A DNA stretch of 64,000 nt, taken from Protonemura montana. Taxonomy: Eukaryota; Arthropoda; Insecta; Plecoptera; Nemouridae. Positions 45,959-58,372 of this stretch are shown here, piece after piece. The DNA lies in the NCBI GenBank assembly GCA_947568835.1, contig OX387609.1:1988001-2052000 (forward strand). The letters run 5' to 3'. Under the pieces are notes generated by a model. It saw only the letters and a list, made by a program, of their open reading frames with translations, was not told the origin of the DNA and made no database searches. The position numbers were made by a program, and so were the translations under genes. Every line of letters starts with the position of its first letter. Within the stretch, counting starts at the first letter, position 1.

Positions 45959-48900
45959 CTACACTGTCTTCTTGGGCGTCCAAGGGACGACGTCGTCGTA
46001 TGGAACTTGCTGGGCAAGCGTCCCCAAGATCTGCGTCAGTACCTGAGACAGGGCGTCGGCTATCGCTGGACCAACTTCACCTACCAGTTCTTTCCAGTTC
46101 TCGTTCATAAACAGGTTCATGTTGTCGCCTGGAATGGAGGAGAACAAGATTAGCTGGTTGACATGGCGTTTTGAAAAGCAATTTCGTTTAAACAGATTGT
46201 GATTCAATTACGAAAGTAGTGCTAAAAATGCATAGTGACAAGTTTGGGAAATGAATTGAATGCCCAAAAGATTTATATCAAAACGGTTAAAGAACGAATC
46301 ATTGCTGGAAAGATAAATTATTAATTATCACATGTTTCTTAATCTGTTTTTAGTGTATTTTCTAAGTGAATCATAACTTTTTGGCAAATATTTATGAAAT
46401 CATCCAAAGTCCACCATTCGTGCGTCTTAATTCAGCTCTTAAGATGCCGATAATAGTGTCTCTGTGTTATAGTGAAGTTGATGCTGAATTTTAGCTAATC
46501 GAGGGTAAATCATCTTGTCTATGATTATATTTTAGTGTAAATTTGTTAATTTGAAATGATACTTATTCTCAATGTTCAAATAATTGAATTGTTAAAAATC
46601 TGGCCGACATGATGTAACCATGGTGTGACCATGCGTAATGAAAAATGTAACTTTGTATAATTAAACCCACAGATGAGCTATCAGGGCTTTGTGGAAAAAA
46701 TATTAAAAAAAAATTAATTAATTACTTCTAATAAATCGAGAAAAAAAATCCAACTATTTATATTATAGTTGACGATTATTTGAGTGCCTATATCAAAAAG
46801 CAGATATGAGTCTAATCTCATCTAGAAAATTGGCAAAATCTTGACAAACCATTGCTCTTCTGATTGCTTTTAGACTCATGTCTACTTGATGTAAACTTCG
46901 CACTAGTTTTAACAAAAACTATTTCAACTGGGTTTTGAATGCTAAGCAAAGAACAACTAAATTTCCCAACGTTTCGTAACTTATGGTAAGTGGTCATCAC
47001 TTCTTGACTTCCTTACCTAGAAGTTTATCCCCATTGAAGAGGTTTTCAAGCTTAATGATCGCTTTCTTGGTATCGAACGCAAGGTTGTGGTCCTTCAATT
47101 CCATGTACTCCTTCTCATCCTTCGAGTTCTTCACCAGGTCGTAGTTCACCTTGTACGAGCACGTTGTGTCGACTGCAAAACAGTTCGTTAGATGTTAAAC
47201 GGGTCGTTAAACTAGGGTTAGCAAGTTGTGTCGTTTAAGTTACCGGTATTGAATATATATTGACATTTTGTCTTGAGACCAATTTAATATTTAAATTGTA
47301 AATTTGTCTGGCAAATGAATTTTTGCAATGCAAAAATTGTATGCAATTAAATATGTTAATTTTAATTAATTAATTGTGCTATATCTTGTGATTTGGCCGA
47401 AAGGAATCCTTGCACATAATAATTATAATTCAAGATAATCAAGAACTTGGGATCTGATAGCCAATCTCTGAAGCGATGACATTTCCTATACACCTTGGCA
47501 CACCCTTCAAGTGCTAGCAAATATTTTCTGAAGCTAATACGGTTTTCTATTTGATTTTGATAAACTTTGTATAAGAATATTATTTGCTTAGCTAATTATT
47601 CGATAGTATAGACCATGACTGTGAATGTATGCTAGGATATTAGCGTGCTGGGTTTTTATGGTCAACTATCTAGTAGATTTATAAGTGTAGTTATAATTAC
47701 TTCTCTTAAATAACTATATTATTATTATGCATATTTTACTACTCTTTCATACAACTATTCATCTATTCAACTTTTACTCACTTTAGTCTTTGTTATTAAT
47801 GGTATAATCCATCTTAAACTTAATTATTATTATTAGGTACTAACATTAATAATATTTTGTATTTATGTTCATTCTAGAAATAAGTCTGTACATTCTGCTG
47901 AAGGAATTACCTACAGTATGAGGATTTTAAGATTCTAAAAAAGAAAAAAGACTACATACTTAGAGTGATGTTCCCGGGACCAGCGCCCGTGACTGGCAGA
48001 ATAAGAATACGCCCCGAGATGTTGTAGGTGCTCAGAATCTGAAGGTTAGGGATGAGCAACTTGAACTCGATGTGCTGTTGTTTGAAGTCGACGCTGTGGA
48101 CAAAAACCTGACGTTTAACGACGCATTACATAGGTCAAGACATGAGGCTTGACGAAGCACAATGTTACAAGTTTTGCATGCGATGGCGTTGATGTTAAAG
48201 GGTGAGATTTTTCTATGAACCATTGAGTTTAGAGGTTCTCGTGAGATCACCGAAGTTAAGTAACACTGCGCTGGGTCAGGTATTGGATGGGTGACCATCA
48301 TACACATGACCAGTTCTGTTCGGGAGAGAGGTTGGAGGGATGAAAGTTAAGCAACACTGCGCTGGGTCAGGTATTAGATGTGTGACCATCATACACATGA
48401 CCAGTTCTGTTCGGAAGAGAGGTTGGAGGGATGAAAGTTAGTACAGCAACTTCACTCGCCTTGCTTATCAACCTCTCGACAGCATGGATTTGTGGAGGAA
48501 TCCTGTTGTTCGCGTTGTACCGTCCTTCGGAAGGGACGTTAAGCCGGTGGTCCCCTTGATGCTCTTCGACAGGAGTAGGCTACGTGCCGGCACTGGGTTT
48601 CCCCTCCTCCCTTAAGTTAGGTTCATCATCATCCACTCATTCACCGACGCCATTAGATCAGTGCCGCATGGCCAGATGTCAAAACAGTGCGTCGTTAAAC
48701 ACAATCATCTAATTTCAAATGCTAAGAAAAGTTTAAATACGTCAAGGTTTAACATTTAGGATCAGTGGGTTTATTTTGCAACCAGTTTATCTGCAAGTTC
48801 CACTTAAATGACTTTCACAGCTTTTGGCTGCAACCTCAATCACAGCCTTCTCGAAACGCTCGCAAGTTTCGCAACGGACCTGCCACACATAACACATTCA

Positions 48901-51900
48901 GCCAGATGTTCACACTCTCAACTGTCTGTCAAATCTTGAGACATCGCAGTCGCAATCTTTGGGGTCATCCGATGTCTTTGAAGGACCACGTGGTCTTTGG
49001 AGGACAGCTACGTAACAATCTCTGGCTGTTGAGATTATAACTGATATTGTCTGAACAAAATCTATTTCAAATGGGTTTTTAATGCTAAGTGAAGAACAAC
49101 TGAATTTCCCAACGTTTCGTAACTTGTACCTGTTACTTTATCAAGGGTTAAAGCAGTCCTGACAATTTTCCGATAACAAAAGAACCACATAAGATTATAA
49201 CAATTACCAAGTTCAAGCTTAATGCACAAGCTTTCCTAAATGCACCTTACCAAAAAAATCAGAGTCGATAACTAAAAAACTAACATGTTTTGTAATTTAT
49301 AAAATATTACTCCAAAAAATTGGCGTGTTTGCCAATTAAAACTTTTAACACCCTGAACTAAATTAGGTAACTAGAATTGGAAAAATGCCCTGTCTGTTCT
49401 AAAACGGTTCTGGCATTATCAATCTCAAATTCACATCAGATTTCGTGTCGAAAACTAAAGATTACTCCCAAACATCAAGAATGCAATCGGGGAAATGGTT
49501 TGCTTCGACCTCTACGACATGACTTACTTGATGTCTTTGAGAATGCTGGCTTTGAGACCAATCAGGGACAAGTCTCGCATGTGAATGTCGAGGCCCAGAT
49601 TTGTAGCCTTCTTGTCCAGACTAATCTCCAGGATGTGCAGCGGATCCAGGACGGGAAGACGATACTTCCTGTCGCCTGCAGGAAGAAACATATATAAGTT
49701 GGATCTCTAGCTCACAGAAACATCTGAATTTCACTGCATGTGATTGGAAGTCGTCATGGCAACAGTTTCAACAAAATGTTCAACTATAAGTTGGATCTCT
49801 AGCTCACAGAAACATCTGAATTTCACTGCATGTGATTGGAAGTCGTCATGGCAACAGTTTCAACAAAATGTTCAACTATAAGTTGGATCTCTAGCTCACA
49901 GAAACATCTGAATTTCACTGCATGTGATTGGAAGTCGTCATAGCAACAGTTTCAACAAAATGTTCAACTATAAGTTGGATCTCTAGCTCACAGAAACATC
50001 TGAATTTCACTGCATGTGATTGGAAGTCGTCATGGCAACAGTTTCAACAAAATGTTCAACTATAAGTTGGATCTCTAGCTCACAGAAACATCTGAATTTC
50101 ACTGCATGTGATTGGAAGTCGTCATGGCAACAGTTTCAACAAAATGTTCAACTATAAGTTGGATCTCTAGCTCACAGAAACATCTGAATTTCACTGCATG
50201 TGATTGGAAGTCGTCATGGCAACAGTTTCAACAAAATGTTCAACTATAAGTTGGATCTCTAGCTCACAGAAACATCTGAATTTCACTGCATGTGATTGGA
50301 AGTCGTCATGGCAACAGTTTCAACAAAATGTTCAACTATAAGTTGGATCTCTAGCTCACAGAAACATCTGAATTTCACTGCATGTGATTGGAAGTCGTCA
50401 TGGCAACAGAATCAAGTAACACTTCAAAAAGGAGGCAAGATTTTGGTCAAACCGGGACAATAGGATTATTGAAAAGCAAAATGTACCAAACATAAATAAA
50501 AAGCGACGCATAAAGTGCAGTTTGTTTCTACTTTGACATTAAGCCAAATATGTATTTAACTGACCTTGAGAGCTTAAGAAATAGGATATGTACCAGCTCA
50601 TGCACTCACTTTAGTAAAGAGTTTTTTTGCAAAACTCATTACCATATTTTAATGATTTCAAAAGTCTCGACAGTGAAATTAATTAACGGTGTATAAAAAA
50701 AAATTAATTCAGGTTTCCCAGAATCGAAATTAAAACCATCTTACGTCGTATTTCGGTGTTATTATTGCGATCATGGCTTGTAAATGCAAATTGGTACCGA
50801 ATTGCATGCAAGTTTATGTAGGCAATATAAAACTGGTCGCAACAATGACCATGGTCATGACGCTTGAATGCTCAATTTCTGCTACATCCAATGTAAGCGA
50901 GTTCCGGCAACGAGGTTGTTATTAGACTTGAATCTAAAGCGACATTGAAGAGACGCAAAGACTTTGCCAAACAAGGCATGGCAATAACAGGAAGTGTTAT
51001 TAAAGAGACTTTGGTGGTACAGGAAGAATTTCTAATAATTCTTAACAAAAATTCTTAGAATTTTTCTTAAGACATGAGGAAGATGATGATGAACCTAACC
51101 TAGCCCAGAAGGGAGGAGGGGAAACCCGGTGCCGGCACGTAGCCTACTCCTGTCGAAGACCAAGGGGACCACCGGCTTAACGTCCCTTCCGAAGGACGGT
51201 ACAACGCAAACAACAGGATTCCTCCACAAATCCATGCTGTCGAGAGGTTGATAAGCAAGGCGAGTGAAGTTGCTGTACTAACTTTCATCCCTCCAACCTC
51301 TCTCCCGTACAGAACTGGTCATGTGTATGATGGTAACCCATCCAATACCTAACCCAGCGCAGTGTTGCTTAACTTTCATCCCTCCAACCTCTCTCCCGAA
51401 CAGAACTGGTCATGTGTATGATGGTCACCCATCCAATAACTGACTCAGCGCAGTGTTGTTTAACTGTCATCCCTCCAACCTCTCTCCCGAACAGAACTGG
51501 TCATGTGTATGATGGTCACCCATCCAATACCTGACTCAGCGCAGTGTTGTTTAACTTCGGTGATGTCATGAGTCCCAGTGTTTCCAATACAACAAAACGT
51601 TTAGTTCTCCAGTTTTTCAGTGTTTCGTAACGAACTTAACAATACGTTTATTTGATTAGCAACTGTCAATCATAAGATTTTGTTTCTGTCCACGGGTTGT
51701 TACTTATTTAATGTGTTATTGATCGATTTAAAACTCTATTATGATCAATTTTGGGTATTTATTTCCATGCTATTTGTGTTTAGCAAGGAATGTTCTTCAA
51801 GATATCTGATTTTCCAACCTTTAGCGACAGCTGGAATCGCTTCTCGTCCGTTCTTCAGCGCGCACTCGTTAAACTTCGGGTCATCTCGGAAGCAGGCGGT

Positions 51901-53488
51901 CACCCATCGAGCTGCAAGAGGTCAATTGCGTTAAGTAACATCAGTTTCACGTTATAGGAGGAGCGTATTGAAATATTTACTATTTTTAAACGTTTGTTTC
52001 TTGCAAGATGGCGTGCAAAAATCATTAGGAAACCAATTATTCATTGAATCAAAATTAAATATAGCTTATGTGAAGTTCTGCTAAAATATTATGATTGAAA
52101 AAAATGTTAAGATTTTTTATTTTTCTTGTTTGATACATTTTATAATAAGTACGTTTTCTTGGCAATTAGCTATAAAGCAAAAAGCAATTATTTTAAGTTG
52201 TTTTCAAACCCGTTTATATGTATGTTATGTGTAGGTATAGTTTTTGTCCAAGATTTTATGAGGATCTATCGGGCTAATCAGTAGTTTGAAAACAGGTACA
52301 GAAGAAAATAAACAAATAAATCAATATACTTTATTAAATTACCGCTGTATGAAATCAAAACACTCAATTCAATCATCCAAAAAAAGCCGGTGTCTTAAAG
52401 ATTTCGCAAAATAAATGCATCAACTTCAATCAAATCACAGTTTCACCGATTGACTAAAAAAACAATTGTCTGTCAAGCGACAATGCAACAATGATAAACA
52501 AACGAGAAATAGTTGCAACTTTTCGTGGTTGCAAAGCAGTGCGATTATTATTTGTTAATTCCATTTTGATGCTTTGCTGAAATTACCAAATTATTTCAAC
52601 AATGATTGATGAAACAGTTGAACAGTCGAAAGTGTACTTTGTCAATGACCCACAATGCTATTGTGGTCTCAGCACTTAGCATAAGAATGTTGAGTCACAA
52701 TTGGTAAGTTCAATAATCAGAAGAGTCTTGAAAAGTAAGTGCAGCCCACGAAATATTCTCATGCAACTCATTGCCAATTCGAATTGTCAACTAAATGTTC
52801 GTTTTATAATGGTGGTACCATATGGAGCTAAAACTAGCAAGCGATGAACGGACGAGAACCTCGACTAGAAGAGTGTGCAACCGAGCCGGGATACGAACCC
52901 GGGACCTCTCAATCGCACGACCAACAGAGCTATCCGGGCATATATTCCAGCTTCAAGCATCCCGACCGGCAATTGAGAGATTCCAGGTTCGTATCCCGGT
53001 CTAGCTTACTTTCCAGAGTCACAGATAGTATTTAAAAAGTCTTCTTTTCTAAAATCACAAAAACCAAAAAGTAATTTCGCCACAAAAATATTATTTAGAA
53101 ATTTCGATAAAAAAAATAATCGTCAATCATCGTCAATCATCGTCAATAATCGTCAATCATTTGTCATTACCGGTACGTTTGACACGAACTAGTTATTTTC
53201 TGATTTTACAAAAAACTATTTAAAACAAGTTCACATTTTAACCATTACTTCAAACTGATTAACAAACTTAATCTAAAACAAAGCCACTATTATCCAATAT
53301 AGCGAACATGGAGGTACCCAAAAACCACAAGAAATTTCTAAACGATCGCTTTTTTCCCCAAAATTTGAAATTTAATAAATTGTTAACTGTCTTATGACTT
53401 TGTACTCACGTAGCTTCGATCCGGGCAGACGTGCCCCGTGAACAGATAGAGCACAAAGCACTAACACAGCGAATGTAGGCAGCAACAT
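45959..53488 (-). CDS. takeout/JHBP-family protein, gene 4 (6 exons, 259 aa)
   Basis: Exons on the minus strand: 53488-53410, 51911-51819, 49675-49528, 48093-47960, 47172-47017, 46128-45959 (TAG). Phases are 1,1,2,1,1 and the joined frame is open for 259 residues. The signal peptide begins MLLPTFAVLVLCALSVHG. LPGSKLPRWVTAC and the second Cys ten residues on (DDPKFNEC) form the conserved pair. Exon 3 holds LPVLDPLHILEI, exon 4 RILILPVTGAGPGNITL, exon 5 LENLFNGDKLLG and exon 6 DNMNLFMNENWKELV, ending VPYDDVVPWTPKKTV. This is classic takeout/JHBP architecture, predicting a secreted lipid-type carrier. The exon 2 donor is GTTGGA, unusually weak. Intron 2 carries eight 92-bp repeats and two retroposons, and intron 3 a 5S-derived SINE that ends 15 bases from the exon 4 acceptor. 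The promoter abuts a 70-bp minisatellite. Confidence 0.9.
46865..46985. mobile_element. foldback family F3, partial copy in gene 4
   Basis: Shares ACTCATGTCTACTTGATGTA and AACTGGGTTTTGAATGCTAA with 19650-19945. It lies about 30 bases beyond exon 5 of gene 4, in intron 5. Confidence 0.6.
48108..48706 (+). mobile_element. 5S-rRNA-derived SINE (copy S7), in gene 4 intron 3
   Basis: Starts with GTTTAACGACGCATTA. The most 5S-like head of all copies follows near 48236 (GAGATCACCGAAGTTAAGTA then GGATGGGTGACC), then about two units, the body and the tail GTGCGTCGTTAAACAC. It is antisense to gene 4, and its 5' end lies about 15 bases from the exon 4 acceptor. Confidence 0.87.
49045..49340. mobile_element. 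foldback family F3, partial copy in gene 4 intron 3
   Basis: Shares TTTTTAATGCTAAGTGAAGA, ACCAAGTTCAAGCTTAATGC and CCAAAAAATTGGC with the copy at 19650-19945. Confidence 0.55.
49692..50410. repeat. 92-bp repeat, eight copies, in gene 4 intron 2
   Basis: Eight near-identical units (AAGTTGGATCTCTAGCTCAC, AGAAACATCTGAATTTCACT and so on), with at most one or two base differences in all. The array starts about 15 bases from the exon 3 acceptor, so the branch-point region of intron 2 probably lies in the first unit. Confidence 0.95.
51068..51600 (-). mobile_element. 5S-rRNA-derived SINE (copy S8), in gene 4 intron 2
   Basis: On the minus strand from about 51600: a 5S-like head, about three 91-bp units, then the body (ACGTTAAGCCGGTGGTCCCC) to AGGTTAGGTTCATCATC. 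The tail beyond the (ATC)n stretch is missing. Confidence 0.83.
52835..53020. mobile_element. second tRNA-like foldback element
   Basis: The minus strand holds a tRNA-like block: GCCCGGATAGCTCTGTTGGT, then GGTCCCGGGTTCGTATCCC. Immediately to the right, in plus orientation, a second 3' half appears (GATTCCAGGTTCGTATCCCG), so the T-arm part is present twice in opposite directions, as in the 52-bp family but with different sequence. It lies in gene 4 intron 1. Confidence 0.6.
53119..53162. repeat. 10-bp repeat (CGTCAATCAT)n
   Basis: Four copies of CGTCAATCAT with one variant, in intron 1 of gene 4. Confidence 0.8.
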
Positions 53489-53578
53489 ATTCACGCGGAA
53501 GATCGACCGGAGACAAACACAGCTACCTTGGACGGGGATCGAACCCAGCAGAGCAGCGACTCTTGTCTGGCGCTCGCC

Positions 53579-53584
53579 TTTATA
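53579..53584 (-). promoter_or_regulatory. gene 4 TATA box
   Basis: TATAAA on the minus strand (GCGGTATAAAGGCG), 91 bases upstream of the ATG. A start about 30 bases downstream would leave a 5' UTR of about 60 bases with no ATG. The 70-bp minisatellite begins about 60 bases further upstream. Confidence 0.6.
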
Positions 53585-53643
53585 CCGCTTAAAATCCTTG
53601 AAGACCTTGATCGGTTTCTTATATACACGCCATATGCTGAGCA

Positions 53644-55354
53644 AAGACGCTCGTTTCACTCCAAGCAAAGGAGCGGACACTCGCCGTCGCCTCTGTGCTG
53701 GACATTCCGTGATAGGGCGCTTATTTCGCTCCACGCAAAGGAGCGGACACTCGCCGTCGCCTCTGTGCTGGACATTCCGTGACAGGGTGCTCGTTTCACT
53801 CCACGCAAAGGAGCGGACACTCGCCGTCGCCTCTGCGCTGGACATTCCGTGACAGGGTGCTCGTTTCACTCCAAGCAAAGGAGCGGACACTCGCCGTCGC
53901 CTCTGTGCTGGACATTCCGTGACAGGGTGCTTGTTTCACTCCACGCAAGGGAGCGGACACTCGCCGTCGCCTCTGTGCTGGACATTCCGTGACAGGGTGC
54001 TCGTTTCACTCCACGCAAAGGAGCGGACACTCGCCGTCGCCTCTGCGCTGAACATTCCGTGACAGGGTGCTCGTTTCACTCCAAGCAAAGGAGCGGACAC
54101 TCGCCGTCGCCTCTGCGCTGGACATTCCGTGACAGGGCGCTTGTTTCACTCCACGCAAAGGAGCGGACACTCGCCGTCGCCTCTGTGCTGGACATTCCGT
54201 GACAGGGTGCTCGTTTCACTCCACGCAAAGGAGCGGACACTCGCCGTCGCCTCTGCGCTGGACATTCCGTGACAGGGTGCTCGTTTCACTCCAAGCAAAG
54301 GAGCGGACACTCGCCGTCGCCTCTGCGCTGGACATTCCGTGACAGGGCGCTCGTTTCACTCCAAGCAAAGGAGCGGACACTCGCCGTCGCCTCTGTGCTG
54401 GACATTCCGTGACAGGGCGCTTGTTTCGCTCCACGCAAAGAAGCGGACACTCGCCGTCGCCTCTGTGCTGGACATTCCGTGACAGGGTGCTCGTTTCGCT
54501 CCACGCAAAGGAGCGGACACTCGCCGTCGCCTCTGTGCTGGACATTCCGTGACAGGGCGCTTGTTTCGCTCCACGCAAAGGAGCGGACACTTGTCGTCGC
54601 CTCTGTGCTGGACATTCCGTGACAGGGTGCTTGTTTCGCTCCACGCAAAGGAGCGGACACTTGTCGTCGCCTCTGTGCTGGACATTCCGTGACAGGACGC
54701 TTGTTTCGCTCCACGCAAAGGAGCGGACACTTGTCGTCGCCTCTGTGCTGGACATTCCGTGACAGGGCGCTTGTTTCACTCCACGCAAAGGAGCGGACAC
54801 TCGCCGTCGCCTCTGTGCTGGACATTCCATGACAGGGCGCTTATTTCACTCCACGCAAAGGAGCGGACACTCGCCGTCGCCTCTGTGCTGGACATTCCAT
54901 GACAGGGCGCTTATTTCACTCCACGCAAAGGAGCGGACACTCGCCGTCGCCTCTGTGCTGGACATTCCGTGACAGGGTGCTTGTTTCGCTCCACGCAAAG
55001 GAGCGGACACTCGCCGTCGCCTCTGTGCTGGACATTCCGTGACAGGGCGCTTGTTTCACTCCACGCAAAGGAGCGGACACTCGCCGTCGCCTCTGTGCTG
55101 GACATTCCGTGACAGGGTGCTTGTTTCGCTCCACGCAAAGGAGCGGACACTCGCCGTCGCCTCTGTGCTGGACATTCCGTGACAGGGCGCTTGTTTCGCT
55201 CCACGCATAGGAGTGGACACTCGCCGTCGCCTCTGTGCTGGACATTCCGTGACAGGGCGCTTGTTTCGCTCCACGCAAAGGAGCGGACACTCGCCGTCGC
55301 CTCTGTGCTGGACATTCCGTGACAGGGCGCTTGTTTCGCTCCACGCAAAGGAGA
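53644..55354. repeat. 70-bp minisatellite, 24 copies, directly upstream of gene 4
   Basis: GACATTCCGT recurs every 70 bases from 53701 to 55311 without a single length change. The unit is GC-rich (TCGCCGTCGCCTCTGTGCTG, then CTCCACGCAAAGGAGCGGAC). Most units carry TTGCGTG on the minus strand; several have AAGC instead of ACGC there. All frames remain open because substitutions are few, so the long frames here are by-products. Confidence 0.97.
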
Positions 55355-56032
55355 TACTACTTGCTAAACGTTTGTAAAATAATTTCCTGCTTATTTATTT
55401 GCAGAATTTCCGAAATTTCTTGAGATAACTAAAATCAATACTAGAGCAAAGACAGGTCATTGAATACTTTTGGATACGGTTACATTTTTTGAGGGAATCA
55501 CATTGAAAACTTGCTATTCTCGTTGGGTTTGCCAAGAAATGGAAAACCTATCGTGAAGAAAATGAATGAATCTGCAAGAAAATCTCGTCTTTGGTGTTGG
55601 GAAACTGCGGATCGATCTCATCTGACCATTGTTGCAACTTTACATAATAAACCATGACATGTTGAAATTAAACATGTTTGATTTTCCTCCGCCACGTCTA
55701 GTTTTTGTTTCAATTCACTTGTTCTTTTACTTGAACATATACTTTTTCTAGGGATGCTCGCATGATGAGCGTAATTAAATTTTTATATTCATGTCAGAAC
55801 ATTGTATATAAAAAAAGTAATTAAAGATTACAAAGATGTTATTTTAATTATCGCTGTGAAAATCAAAGTATTGTACAAGATTTTTATCAGCATATAAAAA
55901 TACGGATGGTGAGAATTAATTAAACTTCCTGGATCGTGATTCAAATGAGATGAACCAGGTTCTGTGCACGTGTCTAAAATGACCTTTCCTGTCAATCATT
56001 ATGTATGGTACTGGCACTCGTGTGGTCATTTA
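55355..56032. other. non-genic stretch
   Basis: AT-rich sequence between the 70-bp array and a 5S-derived SINE array. No gene or promoter seen. Confidence 0.4.
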
Positions 56033-57335
56033 AGTTAAGCAACACTGCGCTGAGACAGGTATTGGATTGATGACCATCATACACATGACCAGTTCTGTTC
56101 GGGAGAGAGGTTGGAGGGATGAAGGCTAAGCAACACTGCGCTGGGTCAGGTATTGGATGGGTGACCATCATACACATGACCAGTTCTGTTCGGGAGAGAG
56201 GTTGGAAGGATGAAAGTTAAGCAACACTGCGCTGGGTCAAGTATTGGATGGGTGACCATCATACACATGACTAGTTCGGTTCGGGAGAGAGGTTGGAGGG
56301 ATGAAAGTTAAGAACACTGTGCTGAGTCAGGTATTGGATGGGTGGCTATCATACACATGACCAGTTCTGTTCGGGAGAGAGGTTGGAGGGATGAAAGTTA
56401 AGCAACACTGCGCTGGGTCAGGTATTGGATGGGTGACCACCATACACATGACCAGTTCTGTTCGGGAGAGAGGTTGGAGGGATGAAAGTTAAGCAACACT
56501 GCGCTGAGTCAGGTATTGGATGGGTGACCACCATACACATGACCAGTTCTGTTCGGGAGAGAGGTTAGAGGGATGAAAGTTAAGCAACACTGCGCTGGGT
56601 CAGGTATTGGATGGGTGACCACCATACACATGACCAGTTCTGTTCGGGAGAGAGGTTGGAGTGATGAAAGTTAAGCAACACTGCGCTGAGTCAGGTATTG
56701 GATGGGTGACCACCATACACATGACCAGTTCTGTTCGGGAGAGAGGTTGGAGGGATGAAAGTTAAGCAACACTGCGCTGAGTCAGGTATTGGATGGGTGA
56801 CCACCATACACATGACCAGTTCTGTTCGGGAGAGAGGTTGGAGGGATGAAAGTTAAGCAACACTGCGCTGAGTCAGGTATTGGATGGGTGACCACCATAC
56901 ACATGACCAGTTCTGTTCGGGAGAGAGGTTGGAGGGATGAAAGTTAAGCAACACTACGCTGAGTCAGGTATTAGATAGGTGACCATCATACACATGACCA
57001 GTTCTGTTCGGGAGAGGTTGGAGGGATGAAAGTTAAGCAGCACTGCGTTGAGTCAGGTATTGGATGGGTGACCATCATACACATGACCAGTTCTGTTCGG
57101 GAGAGGTTGGAGGGATGAAAGTTAGTACAGCAACTTCACTCGCCTTGCTTATCAACCTCTCAACAGCATGGATTTGCGTAGAAATCCTGTTAAATCCCCC
57201 ACCGGGTTTCCCCTCTTCCTTTCTAGGCTAGGTTTGGGTATCCGTCATCCTCGGCATCATTAACACATTCACTGACGTCTCTAGAACAGCGCCGTTGTTA
57301 AAAAAGTGCGTCGTTAAACTCCAATAATCAATTTA
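56033..57335 (+). mobile_element. 5S-rRNA-derived SINE with about 12 units (copy S9)
   Basis: The longest expansion of the 91-bp unit in the window, with about a dozen copies. Two of the last units are shortened by a four-base GAGA loss. The body is internally deleted (GAAATCCTGTTAAATCCCCC) and the tail is GTGCGTCGTTAAACTCC. Adjacent units share private variants (GACCACCATACAC), which indicates local duplication. Confidence 0.9.
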
Positions 57336-57825
57336 TTAATCGATTTCAGATACCCTACAGCATTGACGAATGAATAATTATTCCAAACAAATTGTGCAAT
57401 TCGTATTCACATGAATATTTCAAGTATAAACTTGCAACAATCATATTTTTCTTTTCACTGATTTACACTGGAAAAATACTTCAATTATCTTAACATAGAA
57501 ACATTATCATTTTACTCAGATAACCAACTTTTAAAGTTACTTATCATTTTGGTTCAACAGATAAAGGGAAGAAAGGTGCAGAAAGTAAAACATAAAATGC
57601 CAGTTCATCTGTTTTGGATCAGGGAGGGTGGAAATTCAGGTCGAGTTTTCCGTGAGTTACCAACAATTTTCCAGTAAGATGCTGGGATTTATGTGGCCTT
57701 GAGCGACTCTTAAACTTGTAGTTAATCCTGTTTTTTTTTAATAGGTAACTTGGAACATTCAACAAAGTAACACTTCTTCGAATTACTGAATACAACCAAA
57801 TGAATTACCATCAGGAGCATGCAAT
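57336..57825. other. non-genic stretch
   Basis: AT-rich sequence between two arrays. Nothing recognised. Confidence 0.4.
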
Positions 57826-58156
57826 CATTCAGCAGGCAATCATTCAGCAGGCAATCATTCAGCAGGCAATCATTCAGCAGGCAATCATTCAGCAGGCAAT
57901 CATTCAGCAGGCAATCATTCAGCAGGCAATCATTTAGCAGGCAATAATTCAGCAGGCAATCATTCAGCAGGCAATCATTCAGCAGGCAATCATTCAGCAG
58001 GCAATCATTCAGCAGGCAATCATTCAGCAGGCAATCATTCAGCAGGCAATCATTCAGCAGGCAATCATTCAGCAGGCAATCATTCAGCAGGCAATCATTC
58101 AGCAGGCAATCATTCAGCAGGCAATCATTCAGCAGGCAATCATTCAGCAGGCAATT
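57826..58156. repeat. 15-bp minisatellite, about 22 copies
   Basis: Near-perfect AATCATTCAGCAGGC units with two variants. The 15-bp period gives a five-residue repeated peptide on the minus strand, which is a by-product. Confidence 0.95.
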
Positions 58157-58372
58157 GAATTTAATTAGTTTCAATCAAACTGAAAATAAACTGCAAAAAA
58201 CTGAAATCTACAGCCGATTTCACCAACGCCTTTTCAATCTTGCTAATTCACCGCTTAAGGGATATTTTATAAAATTTCCGCTTCCGCCTTAAGCCAACTT
58301 TTTTCAAATTTTCAAATAGGGTGTTTATACACAAAAAAAAATTAATCCAAATTTGAATTTGGTGATGATTCA

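Noticed and set aside
45682..46207. Overlapping plus-strand frames across the last exon of gene 4
   Set aside because: They are shadows of the JHBP exon 45959-46128 and its GC-rich 3' flank.
48236..48296. Possible functional 5S rRNA gene
   Set aside because: Only the central part is 5S-like; the 3' stem is missing and the sequence continues into a SINE body found at many loci.
48765..49040. Plus-strand 91-codon frame in gene 4 intron 3
   Set aside because: Somewhat GC-rich, but neither strand gives a recognisable exon. The minus strand has stops in the frame that would be needed for a JHBP exon.
53890..55348. Several 120-204-codon minus-strand frames upstream of gene 4
   Set aside because: All lie in the 70-bp array and repeat the same peptide in three frames. 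Base changes show no coding bias.
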